From Bin5 sp965204525 (GTDB taxonomy: Bacteria; Chloroflexota; Anaerolineae; Caldilineales; Caldilineaceae): DNA of 64,000 bases. Location: positions 2,294,001 to 2,358,000 of the forward strand of contig OZ241994.1 of the NCBI GenBank assembly GCA_965204525.1. The letters run 5' to 3'. How positions within the stretch are numbered: the stretch's first letter is position 1; each line of letters opens with the position of its first letter. The position numbers and the translations under genes are program-made. Below the pieces are notes generated by a model that saw nothing but the letters and a program-made list of their open reading frames with translations, did no database searches and had not been told where the DNA came from. Shown one piece after another: positions 8,846 to 17,425 of the stretch.

Positions 8846-9877
8846 ATGTTCACCCCTCGTCATATCCGCTTAGGCAGCCGAGGATCGGCTCTGGCCCTCT
8901 GGCAGACAGAGCATGTGGCTTCGCGGTTGCGCGCGTTGCATCCTGACCTGATGGTCGAAACGGTCGTCATTCAGACCAGGGGAGACAGGTTTAAGGACAG
9001 ACCTCTGCCGGGCATTGGCGGCAAAGGTCTGTTTACGATGGAATTGGAGGAGAGGCTGAGGCAGGGTCAGATTGACGGTGCCGTTCACAGCCTGAAGGAT
9101 CTGCCTGTTGTTGATCCGGAAGGGTTGGTTCTGGGTGCGATTCCGGCCAGGGGCGATGTTGCGGATGCGCTGGTGGTGAGGGGCGCGGGAGAGACAGGAG
9201 AGAGGCCGCGAAACGGCTTGCCCGAATTACGGGAGGGTGCCGTGGTTGGTACAGGGAGCCGGCGCCGGGCCGCCCAATTGCTGGCGCGGCGCCCGGATTT
9301 GCGTATCGTGGACATTCGCGGCAATGTGGACACGCGTGTGCGCAAGACACTTGACCCGGCCGGTGAGTATGACGCCGCAGTTCTGGCCGTCGCCGGACTG
9401 AAACGGTTAGGGCTGGATGCTCGAATTTCGCTCACACTGCCGTTTGAGATGATGTTGCCGGCCCCCGGCCAGGGGGCGCTGGCCGTGCAGTGCCGGCGTG
9501 AAGCGAAATGGCAGGGGCTTTTCGGCGGCATAGATGACAAGGAGACGCGCGCAGCGGTGACGGCAGAGCGGGCCTTCCTGGCCGGACTGGGGGGAGGCTG
9601 TCGCGCTTCGGTTGGCGCGTTGGGAGAGAGTAGCAAGGACGGCGCGGATGGCCGCAGCTCTACAGACTTGAGGGGGGAGAGCAGTCTGCGTCTCTGGGGC
9701 CGAGTCAGCGCGCCTGACGGCAGCCGCCAAATCGATGCACGAATGAGCGGCTCCCCTGGCGAGGCCGAGCAGTTGGGCCGGGACCTTGCGCAACAGGTGT
9801 TACGCCGAGGAGCGAAGGAGATCATTGAGCAGATTACTGGAATCGATGTGAGGCCGGACGAAAACCGGCAGCGATAG
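8846..9877 (+). CDS. hemC: Hydroxymethylbilane synthase (porphobilinogen deaminase)
   Basis: HemC polymerises four porphobilinogens into hydroxymethylbilane in tetrapyrrole synthesis. The N-terminal IRLGSRGSALALWQ, GIGGKGLFTMELEE, and AVHSLKDLP blocks are canonical. The dipyrromethane-cofactor cysteine is in GLGGGCRASVGA. At 343 residues it is about 30 longer than usual because of a hydrophilic Ser/Gly/Asp-rich insertion right after the cofactor loop. The ATG lies close to a weak AGGA. hemD follows after 44 bp and hemB a little further on, so this is a hemCDB operon. Confidence 0.95.
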   Translation: MFTPRHIRLGSRGSALALWQTEHVASRLRALHPDLMVETVVIQTRGDRFKDRPLPGIGGKGLFTMELEERLRQGQIDGAVHSLKDLPVVDPEGLVLGAIPARGDVADALVVRGAGETGERPRNGLPELREGAVVGTGSRRRAAQLLARRPDLRIVDIRGNVDTRVRKTLDPAGEYDAAVLAVAGLKRLGLDARISLTLPFEMMLPAPGQGALAVQCRREAKWQGLFGGIDDKETRAAVTAERAFLAGLGGGCRASVGALGESSKDGADGRSSTDLRGESSLRLWGRVSAPDGSRQIDARMSGSPGEAEQLGRDLAQQVLRRGAKEIIEQITGIDVRPDENRQR

Positions 9878-9921
9878 ACGATAGAGTTCCGTTTCCATCC
9901 AGAGAAGAAAGATCGCCTAAG

Positions 9922-10722
9922 ATGACTACGCAGACGCTTACAGGCCTTCGAATCGCCAACACGCGCGCCTTGCGCCAGGCGCCGGTTCTGACCCGATTGC
10001 TGGAAGAAGAGGGCGCCCAGGTGTTGCATTATCCGACGGTCGAGATCGAGCCTTGCGCCGATTCCACCGACTTCGATGCAGCGCTGACGGAGCTGGCCCG
10101 GGGGCAGTTCGACTGGCTGATTGTGACCAGCGCCAATACTGTGTATATTTTGGCCGACCGCTTACGGGATCTGGGAATTGAGATTGAAGGAGTGGCCCGG
10201 TCCAACACGAAAGTGGCGGCCGTCGGCTCGGCGACCGCGACAGCAATCGCCCAGGAGTTGAACCTTGTGGTAGACCTGTTGCCGGAGGAATATGTGGCGG
10301 AGTCGCTGGCCGCCGGCCTGCAGGTGAGCAGAGGGAGTCGCGTGTTCCTGCCGCAGTCGGCGATTGCACGTCCGGTGCTGGTCAAGGCTCTGCGCCGGGC
10401 CGGCGCCGAGGTAAGAGCGGTTTCTGCCTATCAGACGGTTGTCGGCCATGGCGGTGATGATCTGCCGCGGCATTTCTGGCAGGGGGACGTGGACGTCGTC
10501 CTGTTTACGAGCGCATCGACTGTTCACAACTTTGTAAGCCGACTCAAGGCAGAAAGCGGTGATGCCGGTATGCTCTGCGATGTGACCGTAGCCTGCATCG
10601 GTCCGATGACGGCGGAGGCGGCGCGGCGGCATGACCTGTCCGTGCAGGTTGTGGCCGAGAGTCGCACAGTCGAGGGCCTGGTACAGAGCCTGAAGTCTTA
10701 TTTCGCCAGCCGCCGGCGATGA
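9922..10722 (+). CDS. hemD: Uroporphyrinogen-III synthase
   Basis: HemD closes and inverts ring D of hydroxymethylbilane to give uroporphyrinogen III. The 266-residue protein has the two-lobed HemD pattern, with NTRALRQAPVLTRLLEEEGA near the N-terminus, a central FDWLIVTSANTV block, and a second-lobe VDVVLFTSASTVHNFV block. HemD sequences diverge strongly, so its place between hemC and hemB adds weight. It starts 44 bp after hemC with an AAGAAAGA-type ribosome binding site. Confidence 0.92.
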   Translation: MTTQTLTGLRIANTRALRQAPVLTRLLEEEGAQVLHYPTVEIEPCADSTDFDAALTELARGQFDWLIVTSANTVYILADRLRDLGIEIEGVARSNTKVAAVGSATATAIAQELNLVVDLLPEEYVAESLAAGLQVSRGSRVFLPQSAIARPVLVKALRRAGAEVRAVSAYQTVVGHGGDDLPRHFWQGDVDVVLFTSASTVHNFVSRLKAESGDAGMLCDVTVACIGPMTAEAARRHDLSVQVVAESRTVEGLVQSLKSYFASRRR

Positions 10723-10877
10723 CGACGTTGGATTCCAGCGAGCGCTCTCATCTTCGTATGCGCCGCTGCCGTCCGATGTGATTGAGTTGTAACGAGACCG
10801 CTTCAGGAAAAGACCTGGCAGATGGTGATCGGGAGAATGCCGTCTTGCCTGGATGAAAGGAACATGGAGGGAACACT

Positions 10878-11942
10878 ATGAACAGCTTGCAACCTGTGCA
10901 GACTACCATCAACGGTCATGCTACTGCTGTGGAGCCGGTACTGCGCCCGCGGCGGATGCGGATCAGCCCGGCTCTGCGTCGGATGGTGCGTGAGACAACT
11001 CTGTCGCCGGCCGACTTTATCTACCCGCTGTTTGTGCGCTACGGTCAGGGCGAGCGCCGCCCGATCGCTTCGATGCCGGGGCAGTTTCAGCTTTCGGTAG
11101 ACGAACTGGTCAGGGAGGCCGAATCGGTTCTGGAGCTGGGCATTCCCGCGGTGCTTCTGTTTGGCATTCCGGCGGAAAAGGACTGGTGCGGAAGCGACAA
11201 CTTCAATCCCCACGGGGTGGTGCCTGAGGCGATCCGGGCTCTGAAGGAGGCCGCTCCGGAACTGATCGTCATCTCCGACATGTGTTTCTGTGAGTATACC
11301 GATCACGGTCACTGCGGAATTATCAATTTGCCCACTGGGGACAGTTACAACGCGTCGCTCCCAGAGGGCTATCTTCTCAACGACCCGACACTGGAGCTGT
11401 TGGGGCGGGCGTCAGTTGTCCATGCTGAAGCCGGCGCGGACATTATCGCGCCATCGGCAATGCTGGACGGGATGGTGGCGGCGATACGCGTTGCGCTGGA
11501 CGGGGCCGGGTTGGAGCATGTGCCGGTTCTGAGCTACGCGGCGAAGTATGCCAGTAGTTTCTACGGGCCCTTCCGCGAGGCAGCCGAGAGCCCGCCCTCT
11601 TTTGGCGACCGCAGCCAGTATCAGATGGATCCGGCCAACCGCCGCGAGGCGCTGAAAGAGGTTGCGCTCGACGTGGCGGAGGGGGCGGACATGATAATGG
11701 TCAAGCCTGCGCTGCCCTATCTGGATGTGCTGGCAGCCGTGCGGGCGGAGTTCAACTTGCCCACAGCCGCGTATCAGGTAAGCGGCGAGTATGCGATGCT
11801 GCACGCGGCCGCGGCCAATGGCTGGCTCGATCTGGAGAAGTGCGCCCTGGAGAGCCTGACCAGCATCAAACGGGCCGGCGCGGACATGATTCTGACCTAT
11901 TTTGCCAAGGACGCGGCGCGCTGGCTGGCAGGGAAGCAGTAG
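10878..11942 (+). CDS. hemB: Delta-aminolevulinic acid dehydratase (porphobilinogen synthase)
   Basis: HemB joins two aminolevulinates to make porphobilinogen. The 354-residue protein shows the zinc-binding cysteine motif DMCFCEYTDHGHCGI, so it belongs to the zinc-dependent class. Both active-site lysines are visible, in SYAAKYASSFYGPFREA and in MIMVKPALPYLD. An unusually clear GGAGGGAA ribosome binding site precedes the ATG. It is the last gene of hemCDB; hemA and hemL are not in the window. Confidence 0.96.
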   Translation: MNSLQPVQTTINGHATAVEPVLRPRRMRISPALRRMVRETTLSPADFIYPLFVRYGQGERRPIASMPGQFQLSVDELVREAESVLELGIPAVLLFGIPAEKDWCGSDNFNPHGVVPEAIRALKEAAPELIVISDMCFCEYTDHGHCGIINLPTGDSYNASLPEGYLLNDPTLELLGRASVVHAEAGADIIAPSAMLDGMVAAIRVALDGAGLEHVPVLSYAAKYASSFYGPFREAAESPPSFGDRSQYQMDPANRREALKEVALDVAEGADMIMVKPALPYLDVLAAVRAEFNLPTAAYQVSGEYAMLHAAAANGWLDLEKCALESLTSIKRAGADMILTYFAKDAARWLAGKQ

Positions 11943-12051
11943 AGACATTTGTCTTTTTGCAGGGAAGAGTAATCAGCGGAACTGCGTGTTGCGGCGGAGC
12001 CGTAGCGTTGTTGCGGCGGGCATACTGCATCGTATCTTCACTGCCCCAGAT

Positions 12052-12080
12052 TTGCCTGTCCTGCGCCGTTTGGCTATACT
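12052..12080 (+). promoter_or_regulatory. Promoter upstream of tRNA-Ser
   Basis: TTGCCT and TATACT are spaced by 17 bp about 60 bp before the tRNA. The predicted start near 12087 would place the hairpin at 12095-12134 in the transcript ahead of the tRNA. Confidence 0.55.
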
Positions 12081-12094
12081 GATTCGGCTTTTTG

Positions 12095-12134
12095 GAAAGG
12101 GTCGGCGTCAGGTTGAGGGCGGGCCGACCCTTTC
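12095..12134 (+). other. Strong 12-bp hairpin upstream of tRNA-Ser
   Basis: GAAAGGGTCGGC (12095-12106) and GCCGACCCTTTC (12123-12134) pair perfectly around a 16-nt loop. No T-tract follows on either strand, so a simple terminator is unlikely. It ends six bases before the mature tRNA 5' end and may be a processing or attenuation structure. Confidence 0.55.
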
Positions 12135-12139
12135 AGTTC

Positions 12140-12228
<89 letters not shown>

Positions 12229-12255
12229 TCGCGTGTTTGCATCGCTTCGTCAGTC

Positions 12256-12353
12256 GCTGGGTCCTGTGCGGCAGGGCACCGTGAACCCCGTCAGGGCCGG
12301 AAGGCAGCAGCGGTAAGCGATTCGTCCTGGGTGCCACAGGGGCGCCTGGTAGC
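12256..12353 (+). ncRNA. ffs: Signal recognition particle RNA, small bacterial type
   Basis: The conserved Ffh-binding tip is present: a GTGAACCCCGTCAG strand, the GGAA tetraloop in GGCCGGAAGGC, and the AGCAGCGGTAAGC return strand. Flanking strands pair (CCTGTG with CACAGG; GCT with AGC at the ends), giving a single hairpin of about 100 nt without an Alu domain. It targets nascent membrane and secretory proteins with Ffh. The exact ends are estimated from base pairing. Confidence 0.9.
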
Positions 12354-12504
12354 TGGCGAAGCGGTGCGAACACGCGACTTCTCTTTCAGCCCAGACACCG
12401 TCATATCACCTTCACTCGCCGGCGGACCACCGCCCAGCCCAGGAGACCGGGCACTTACCATGTTGCCCGGACATGGCGCCGCGGGCACACGGACTTGAAT
12501 CCCC

Positions 12505-13758
12505 TTGCTCAAGCAGGATCCGACCCGAATCTATCTTTTCATAGGCGGAGGACGGGCGCTCTTTAATGCGCTGGTCTTCACGATCAACCTGATTTACCAG
12601 GTGGAGACGGTGGGCCTGAATCCTCTGCAGATGGTGCTGGTGGGCACCGTGCTGGAGGTGACGGTCCTGTTGTTCGAAGTGCCGACCGGTGCAGTGGCCG
12701 ACGTCTACTCCCGGCGGCTCTCGGTGATCATCGGGCTGGCCCTGGTCGGCTTCGGCTACCTGTTGGAGGGGTCGATCCCGATGTTCTGGGCGGTGCTGGG
12801 CGCGCAGGTGTTGTGGGGTATCGGCTATACCTTCGTCAGCGGAGCGTTACAGGCCTGGCTGGCCGACGAGATCGGCGTCGAAGCGGCCGCTCCGGTCTAT
12901 CTGCGTTCGGCGCAGGTCGAACTGATTGCGGGGTTTGCGGGTATCGGGGTCAGCGTGTGGCTGGCGAGCCGCTGGCTTCAGTTGCCGATCCTTGTTGGCG
13001 GGGTTCTGTACATCGCGCTGGCCGCTTGCATGGCACTGATCATGCCTGAGAGAGGATTTCGGCCCACGCCGCCGGAAGAAAGGGAAACGTGGAAGCAGAT
13101 GGCGGACACGGCCCGCGCAGGGTTGCGCGCGGTGCGAGGGCATCCGGCGCTGCGCATTGTTGTTGGTCTCAGCCTGGTGACCGGGCTGTACAGCGAGGGT
13201 TATGACCGTCTCTGGACCCCGCACCTGCTGAACAGCTTCGACTTTCCCTCCTTTTTTGGCCTGGACGACTCGGTTTTCTGGTTCGGCGTCATAGGCGCGG
13301 GGGCGACGTTGACGGGGATCGCGGCCAACGAGCTGGCGCGGCGGGGACGGGCGGCTGAGGATCGGACGCGTTCCATCAACTGGCTGACATTGCTCTATGG
13401 GCTGCTGCCGGTCAGTCTACTCCTCGTCGCTTGGACGCGCACCTTCTGGACGGCGATAGTGGCTTTGTGGGGGATCAACCTGTGCCGCAGCACGATCGAG
13501 CCGCTGGAGAACGCGTGGATCGTGCGCAATACGCGCAGCGCGCAGCGGGCGACGGTCATCTCGATATGGGGGCAGGCGAACTCTCTGGGACAGGCGGCCG
13601 GCGGGCCGGTCCTAGGCTGGATAGGGACGGCGGCACGCATCCCGGTCGCGCTGACGGTCTCTTCGGCGGTACTGTTGCCGGCGCAGTGGCTGCTGGCGCT
13701 GGCGAGGGGTGATCGGTCTCCGGAGGAGAACGCCGAGCAGGGGCGTGAGGAGTTCTGA
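12505..13758 (+). CDS. Major facilitator superfamily transporter
   Basis: The 417-residue protein has about twelve hydrophobic segments in two halves and an MFS loop 2-3 motif (FEVPTGAVADVYSRRLS). The N-terminal half ends near residue 180 in a charged loop (MPERGFRPTPPEERETWKQM), as expected for MFS central loops. The substrate is unknown; the closest general pattern is drug or small-molecule exporters. The start is a TTG at 12505, directly after the SRP RNA region, with no strong ribosome binding site, so the exact N-terminus is uncertain by a few residues. Confidence 0.85.
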   Translation: MLKQDPTRIYLFIGGGRALFNALVFTINLIYQVETVGLNPLQMVLVGTVLEVTVLLFEVPTGAVADVYSRRLSVIIGLALVGFGYLLEGSIPMFWAVLGAQVLWGIGYTFVSGALQAWLADEIGVEAAAPVYLRSAQVELIAGFAGIGVSVWLASRWLQLPILVGGVLYIALAACMALIMPERGFRPTPPEERETWKQMADTARAGLRAVRGHPALRIVVGLSLVTGLYSEGYDRLWTPHLLNSFDFPSFFGLDDSVFWFGVIGAGATLTGIAANELARRGRAAEDRTRSINWLTLLYGLLPVSLLLVAWTRTFWTAIVALWGINLCRSTIEPLENAWIVRNTRSAQRATVISIWGQANSLGQAAGGPVLGWIGTAARIPVALTVSSAVLLPAQWLLALARGDRSPEENAEQGREEF

Positions 13759-13779
13759 CAGAACGCAAACGCCCGGGCA

Positions 13780-13808
13780 TTGACTTTGGCGCCGCAATGC
13801 GTTATATT
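13780..13808 (+). promoter_or_regulatory. Promoter of the tmRNA gene
   Basis: TTGACT and TATATT are separated by 17 bp, ending 11 bp before the mature 5' end of tmRNA. This is a near-consensus housekeeping promoter. Confidence 0.75.
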
Positions 13809-13819
13809 GAGAGTGCTAT

Positions 13820-14231
13820 GGGGATGAACGGCTTCGACGGGGCATTGTCAGGCCTGAGACTGCAAGCCGTAGAGCGTCGACTACGTTAAAAAGGCGCAAA
13901 CACATACAAATGCCAAGAACACAGGCATGGCTTTCAACTTTGGTTTCACCCCGGCCGCTTCCGCGGCTGCGGCGGCCTAAGTAAGCCACCGGCCCTTTCA
14001 AAAGGGCCACGGCCCGTCCCGGTGGGGCCAGCAGGCTGGGCGGTTGCTGTCATACACTGTGAGCTGCGGCATCGGTACGCCGATAGCGTTGCCTAAGAGA
14101 ATCGGCTAGTCAGCGATGCGCCTCGTGTTGATCCGAGGACCGCCGACAAAACACTATAGAGATCAACTAAGCTTGTAGACGTTTCAGGGCGAATGTTGCG
14201 GACGCGGGTTCGATTCCCGCCATCTCCACCA
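13820..14231 (+). ncRNA. ssrA: Transfer-messenger RNA
   Basis: The 5' end GGGGATGAACGGCTTCGACG and the 3' tRNA-like end GGGTTCGATTCCCGCC...CCA are diagnostic. The acceptor stem pairs GGGGATG with CATCTCC (one G-U), and CCA is encoded. It rescues stalled ribosomes and tags the nascent peptide. The tag frame ends at TAA 13978-13980 and codes a tail FTPAASAAAAA. The resume codon could be GCC at 13912 (22-residue tag starting AKNTG) or GCG at 13894 (28 residues starting AQTHT). Either is longer than the usual 10-15 residues. Pseudoknot-rich sequence fills the remainder. Confidence 0.95.
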
Positions 14232-14270
14232 GCTTAGCAAGGCGCGTGAAGGAATAGCGTCGCAATGAGG

Positions 14271-14312
14271 AAGGCGATCCGGTTGAGTGACCGGGTCGCC
14301 TTTTGGTTTCTG
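14271..14312 (+). terminator. Rho-independent terminator of ssrA
   Basis: AAGGCGATCCGGT and ACCGGGTCGCCTT form a 13-bp stem with one G-U pair and a 6-nt loop. TTGGTTTCT follows the stem on the plus strand, 40 bp after the tmRNA CCA end. Confidence 0.8.
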
Positions 14313-14449
14313 GAGACGGTAGAAGCGGCCTTGGCCCTATTGTGGCAGAGCACCAGGGTGGATCACGATGCTGGCAATTCATCTGAAATCGCTTAGAATA
14401 TACGCGCAGTCGCCTGATTCTTTACGTTGGACAGGCAAGGGGAGAGGAC

Positions 14450-14740
14450 ATGAACAGAGAGCAACTCATAGAGCTTCTCAAAGAGCACAAGCCGACCCTA
14501 GCGCAACGCTTTGGCGTCGTTGAACTCGCTCTCTTCGGGTCGGTTGCGCGGGATGAGGCTGGAAAGGAGAGCGACGTGGACATACTGGTGCGTTTCGACG
14601 GGCCCGCCACATCCAAGAGGTACTTTGGTGTTCAATTTCATATTGAAGACTTGCTGGGCCGCCCGGTGGATCTGGTCACTGCAAAGGCGTTGCGGAAGGA
14701 ATTGCGACCCTTCGTCGAACGGGAGGCGATTGATGTGTGA
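14450..14740 (+). CDS. mntA: MntA-type nucleotidyltransferase antitoxin
   Basis: The 96-residue minimal nucleotidyltransferase carries the signature GSVARDEAGKESDVDILV (GSx10DxD), which binds metal and NTP. In characterised MntA/HepT systems the MNT protein inactivates the HEPN toxin by adding AMP to a tyrosine. It overlaps hepT by 8 bp, a hallmark of these operons. The start ATG lies 8 nt after GGGGAGAGG. The pair sits immediately downstream of the tmRNA gene, a common integration site. Confidence 0.9.
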   Translation: MNREQLIELLKEHKPTLAQRFGVVELALFGSVARDEAGKESDVDILVRFDGPATSKRYFGVQFHIEDLLGRPVDLVTAKALRKELRPFVEREAIDV

Positions 14741-15104
14741 GACTGAGCACGGAGAACGCCCGTGGCAGCTCTATATTCGGGACATGTACGAATTCAGCGA
14801 AAAGGTTCTTACCTACACAAAAGGACTGAACCAGGATGAGTTTGTCGCCGAAAGCCTGATCTATGACGCCACCCTGCGGAACATTGAACTGATAGGAGTG
14901 GCGGCAACCCATATTCCTGTCGAGGTACGCGAGGCACATTCTGAAATTGAGTGGCGCCAGATAATTGGGACGCGTAATCGGTTAGCGCACGTATACTTGG
15001 GGCTGGATGACGACGTTATTTGGGACATCATCTGTACCGATATTCCGCGCCTCTTGCAGGCACTTCGGATTCTATTGGACAAGGCAAACGAAGAAGGCAA
15101 ATAG
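14733..15104 (+). CDS. hepT: HepT-type HEPN ribonuclease toxin
   Basis: This 123-residue, mostly helical protein belongs to the DUF86/HepT HEPN family. The catalytic motif Rx4HxY appears as RNRLAHVY at about residues 84-91; the tyrosine is the expected site of AMPylation by MntA. It would cleave RNA, possibly tRNA, when released from inhibition. Start ATG 14733 overlaps the end of mntA in another frame. All key residues are intact, so the pair is probably functional. Confidence 0.9.
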   Translation: MCETEHGERPWQLYIRDMYEFSEKVLTYTKGLNQDEFVAESLIYDATLRNIELIGVAATHIPVEVREAHSEIEWRQIIGTRNRLAHVYLGLDDDVIWDIICTDIPRLLQALRILLDKANEEGK

Positions 15105-15239
15105 ATCCAGAGGCGGAGGTTCAAAGGTAATTCGGCGGGCGTACATGCAGCTAAGGGGCCTCATCAATGGGAACAGGGTGACAAAAGCCGCGTAGTAAAG
15201 TCAGAACGGCTTAATTGACTGAAACAGCATTTTCCACGC

Positions 15240-16199
15240 TCATTTCTTCAACTCCAAGTAGGCGATCTCATCCTCTGTCAATTTAATCTCGGACGCCTCG
15301 ACGTTAATACGTACTTCATCCGTGTTGCGCGCCCCTGACAGCGCGTGGATGCCGTCGGGCTGGTTGTAGACGTAAGCCAGGGCAATGTGAGGCACGGTGA
15401 CGCCCTTATCGGCGGCCAGCTCTTGCACGCGGTCGTGGCGCTGAAAATTCCCCTCTTCGCAGTAGACCTTGACGGCAAGCTGGTCATACCACTCGGTAAA
15501 GGTGTCGAGGTTGTCGCGACGGAAGCGGCCGCTGAAGAAGCCGCCGGCCAAGCTCGACCAGACAAAGAGAGTGACGCCGTTCTTGCGGCACCAGGCGCGT
15601 GCGGACTCACCGGCCGGCCCGCTGACGCTGATGCAGTCTCGCCAGGGCGGTTCTATCTGTACGGCGAGGCTGAACTGGGGGCTGCTGGCAACGAAGGGGG
15701 TCAAGCCGTGCTCGGCGGCATATTCGTTGGCCTCCTGCAGACGTTCGGCGCTCCAGTTGGAGCCGCCGTAGGCATCGATCTGGCCGGCTTCTTTGGCGGC
15801 GTGAAGCGTCTCGACAATTGGTCCGACAGGCTTTTCGGGGTCGTCGCGGTGCAGCACATAGAGGTCGATGCTGTCTACCTTGAAGCGCGCGAGGCTGTCG
15901 TGGAGGTCGGACTGGATATCGAAGGGGGTGACCCGCTTGCGGTCCTGGCTGTGGTGCGCGCCTTTGCCGAGGATAACGACCTCATCGCGCAGACCGCGTT
16001 CATTGATCCACTGGCCGACAGCGCGCTCATTGTCGCCGCGGCCATAGCCGTGGGCAGTGTCGAGGCAGTTGCCGCCGGCCGCGTGGAAGGCGTCGAGCAC
16101 GGGAAAGGCGTCTTCGAGGTTCTGGGTGTTTATCCACATCGTTCCCAGGACGAGCCGTGAGACCGGCTTGTCGATGCCGGGGATTTTGGAATAGAGCAT
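15240..16199 (-). CDS. Aldo/keto reductase
   Basis: The 319-residue TIM-barrel NAD(P)H-dependent oxidoreductase begins with MLYSKIPGIDKPVSRLVLGT. Family residues include the Asp in LDTAHGYGRGDNE, a Lys in VVILGKGAHH, and an HRDD segment in place of the usual His region. The variant YGRGDNE fits the sugar-reductase-like branch. A GGAG ribosome binding site precedes the ATG. Its substrate is unknown; neighbours in the region suggest carbohydrate turnover. It reads convergently toward hepT. Confidence 0.88.
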   Translation of the reverse strand: MLYSKIPGIDKPVSRLVLGTMWINTQNLEDAFPVLDAFHAAGGNCLDTAHGYGRGDNERAVGQWINERGLRDEVVILGKGAHHSQDRKRVTPFDIQSDLHDSLARFKVDSIDLYVLHRDDPEKPVGPIVETLHAAKEAGQIDAYGGSNWSAERLQEANEYAAEHGLTPFVASSPQFSLAVQIEPPWRDCISVSGPAGESARAWCRKNGVTLFVWSSLAGGFFSGRFRRDNLDTFTEWYDQLAVKVYCEEGNFQRHDRVQELAADKGVTVPHIALAYVYNQPDGIHALSGARNTDEVRINVEASEIKLTEDEIAYLELKK

Positions 16200-16526
16200 G
16201 TAGGGTACTCCAGAGTGTTTGGGGTGCAGACAGTAGGTCGCGCCCCGATTACGTTTGAATTTGAAGATGTATTCTATCCTACGTCTTCGACAGCGCAGGT
16301 AGATCCGACGGCATAGTCAGAGGCAATAACGACGACGAAGTATTCTCCTGTTAGTTCCGGCCCGTCAGGTACCATAGCCGCCGAATCCTGTTCGATTGTT
16401 TGTTGCTTGAATGCAGCGATTTGTACGCGAGTCGAGACTGTCCGTGTGTAGGAGTTCTGATTGGCGCGGAGGACGGGCCATTAGGTGTAGTACCATTTGT
16501 AATCTGCGGTGATCCCCGCCTGTCCA
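16200..16526. other. Intergenic region, no gene seen
   Basis: About 330 bp lie between the TIM-barrel gene and the aldo/keto reductase, both on the minus strand. It should hold the reductase promoter. No reading frame, repeat or RNA was recognised. Confidence 0.4.
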
Positions 16527-17357
16527 CTAACCCAGCGCCATGCTCTTAAACGCCTCTACCTGGCCGCGGATGGCGCGTTCGGTCGGCAGGCGCTCGATGC
16601 TGGAGGCGCCGAAGAAGCCGGCGATGCCGGGCATCATTTTGAGGGCGGTGCCGACGTTTTCAGGCTCGTCGAAGGGTCCTCCGTGGCAGATGACGATCTG
16701 GTCCGGATTGACACGGCGGCCGGCGGCGGCCATCTCCTGCACTTTGTCGACCGCCTCCTCCAACGTGAATGCTACGGCTGCGCCGATGCTGCCGGCCGTG
16801 GTGAGGCCGACATGGGCGACGAGCAGGTCGGCGCCGGCCTCGGCCATGGCGGTCGCCTCCTCCGGTGTAAAGACGTAGGGCGCCGTGAACATGTCCAGCT
16901 GATGGGCGACGGCGATGGCCTCGACCTCCTTGTCATATCCCATGCCGGTGCCTTCCAGATTCTGGCGAAAGGTGCCGTCGAGGAGGCCGACGGTGGGGAA
17001 GTTCTGTACGCCGCTGAAACCGATCTCTTTGAGCTGCTTGAGAAATACGTGCTTGAGGCGGAAGGGATCGGTGCCGCAGACACCGGCCAGGACCGGCGTA
17101 TCCTGCACGACCGGAAGCACCTCAGCCGCCATCTCGACGACGATGCCGTTGGCGTCGCCATAGGGCATCATGCCGGAGAGCGAGCCGCGGCCGGCCATAC
17201 GGAAGCGGCCGGAGTTGTAGATGATGATAAGGTCGGCGCCGCCGGCTTCGGCAAACTTGGCCGAGATTCCGGTGCCGGCCCCGCAGCCCACGATGGGCCT
17301 TCCGGCGGCCTGCTGGCCCTGGAGGCGGGCGATGATCTCCTGTCTTGGGATCGACAT
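16527..17357 (-). CDS. PEP hydrolase-like TIM-barrel protein (Tm-1 C-terminal type)
   Basis: The 276-residue protein shows blocks of the 'phosphoenolpyruvate hydrolase-like' family: PIVGCGAGTGISAKFAEAGG near the N-terminus, GVCGTDPF in the middle, and HGGPFDEPENV near the end. Its reaction in bacteria is uncertain; the fold resembles the PEP mutase/isocitrate lyase superfamily. It lies 68 bp downstream of the UPF0261 gene. The two together have the domain order of the plant Tm-1 protein. An AAGGAG ribosome binding site precedes the ATG. Confidence 0.85.
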   Translation of the reverse strand: MSIPRQEIIARLQGQQAAGRPIVGCGAGTGISAKFAEAGGADLIIIYNSGRFRMAGRGSLSGMMPYGDANGIVVEMAAEVLPVVQDTPVLAGVCGTDPFRLKHVFLKQLKEIGFSGVQNFPTVGLLDGTFRQNLEGTGMGYDKEVEAIAVAHQLDMFTAPYVFTPEEATAMAEAGADLLVAHVGLTTAGSIGAAVAFTLEEAVDKVQEMAAAGRRVNPDQIVICHGGPFDEPENVGTALKMMPGIAGFFGASSIERLPTERAIRGQVEAFKSMALG

Positions 17358-17425
17358 ATGGAATGCTCCTTGGACATTTCGTAGAGCGTATTTGGTGTAA
17401 GATTCAGCGCGGCGAAGGGAACCCG

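Noticed and set aside
12095..12134. Hairpin as hemB terminator
   Set aside because: No T-tract follows it, and it lies after a good promoter, inside the next transcript.
13896..13980. tmRNA tag starting at GCA-AAC (13896)
   Set aside because: This frame has no stop before the structured part; the frame ending at TAA 13978 gives an Ala-rich tail, as expected.
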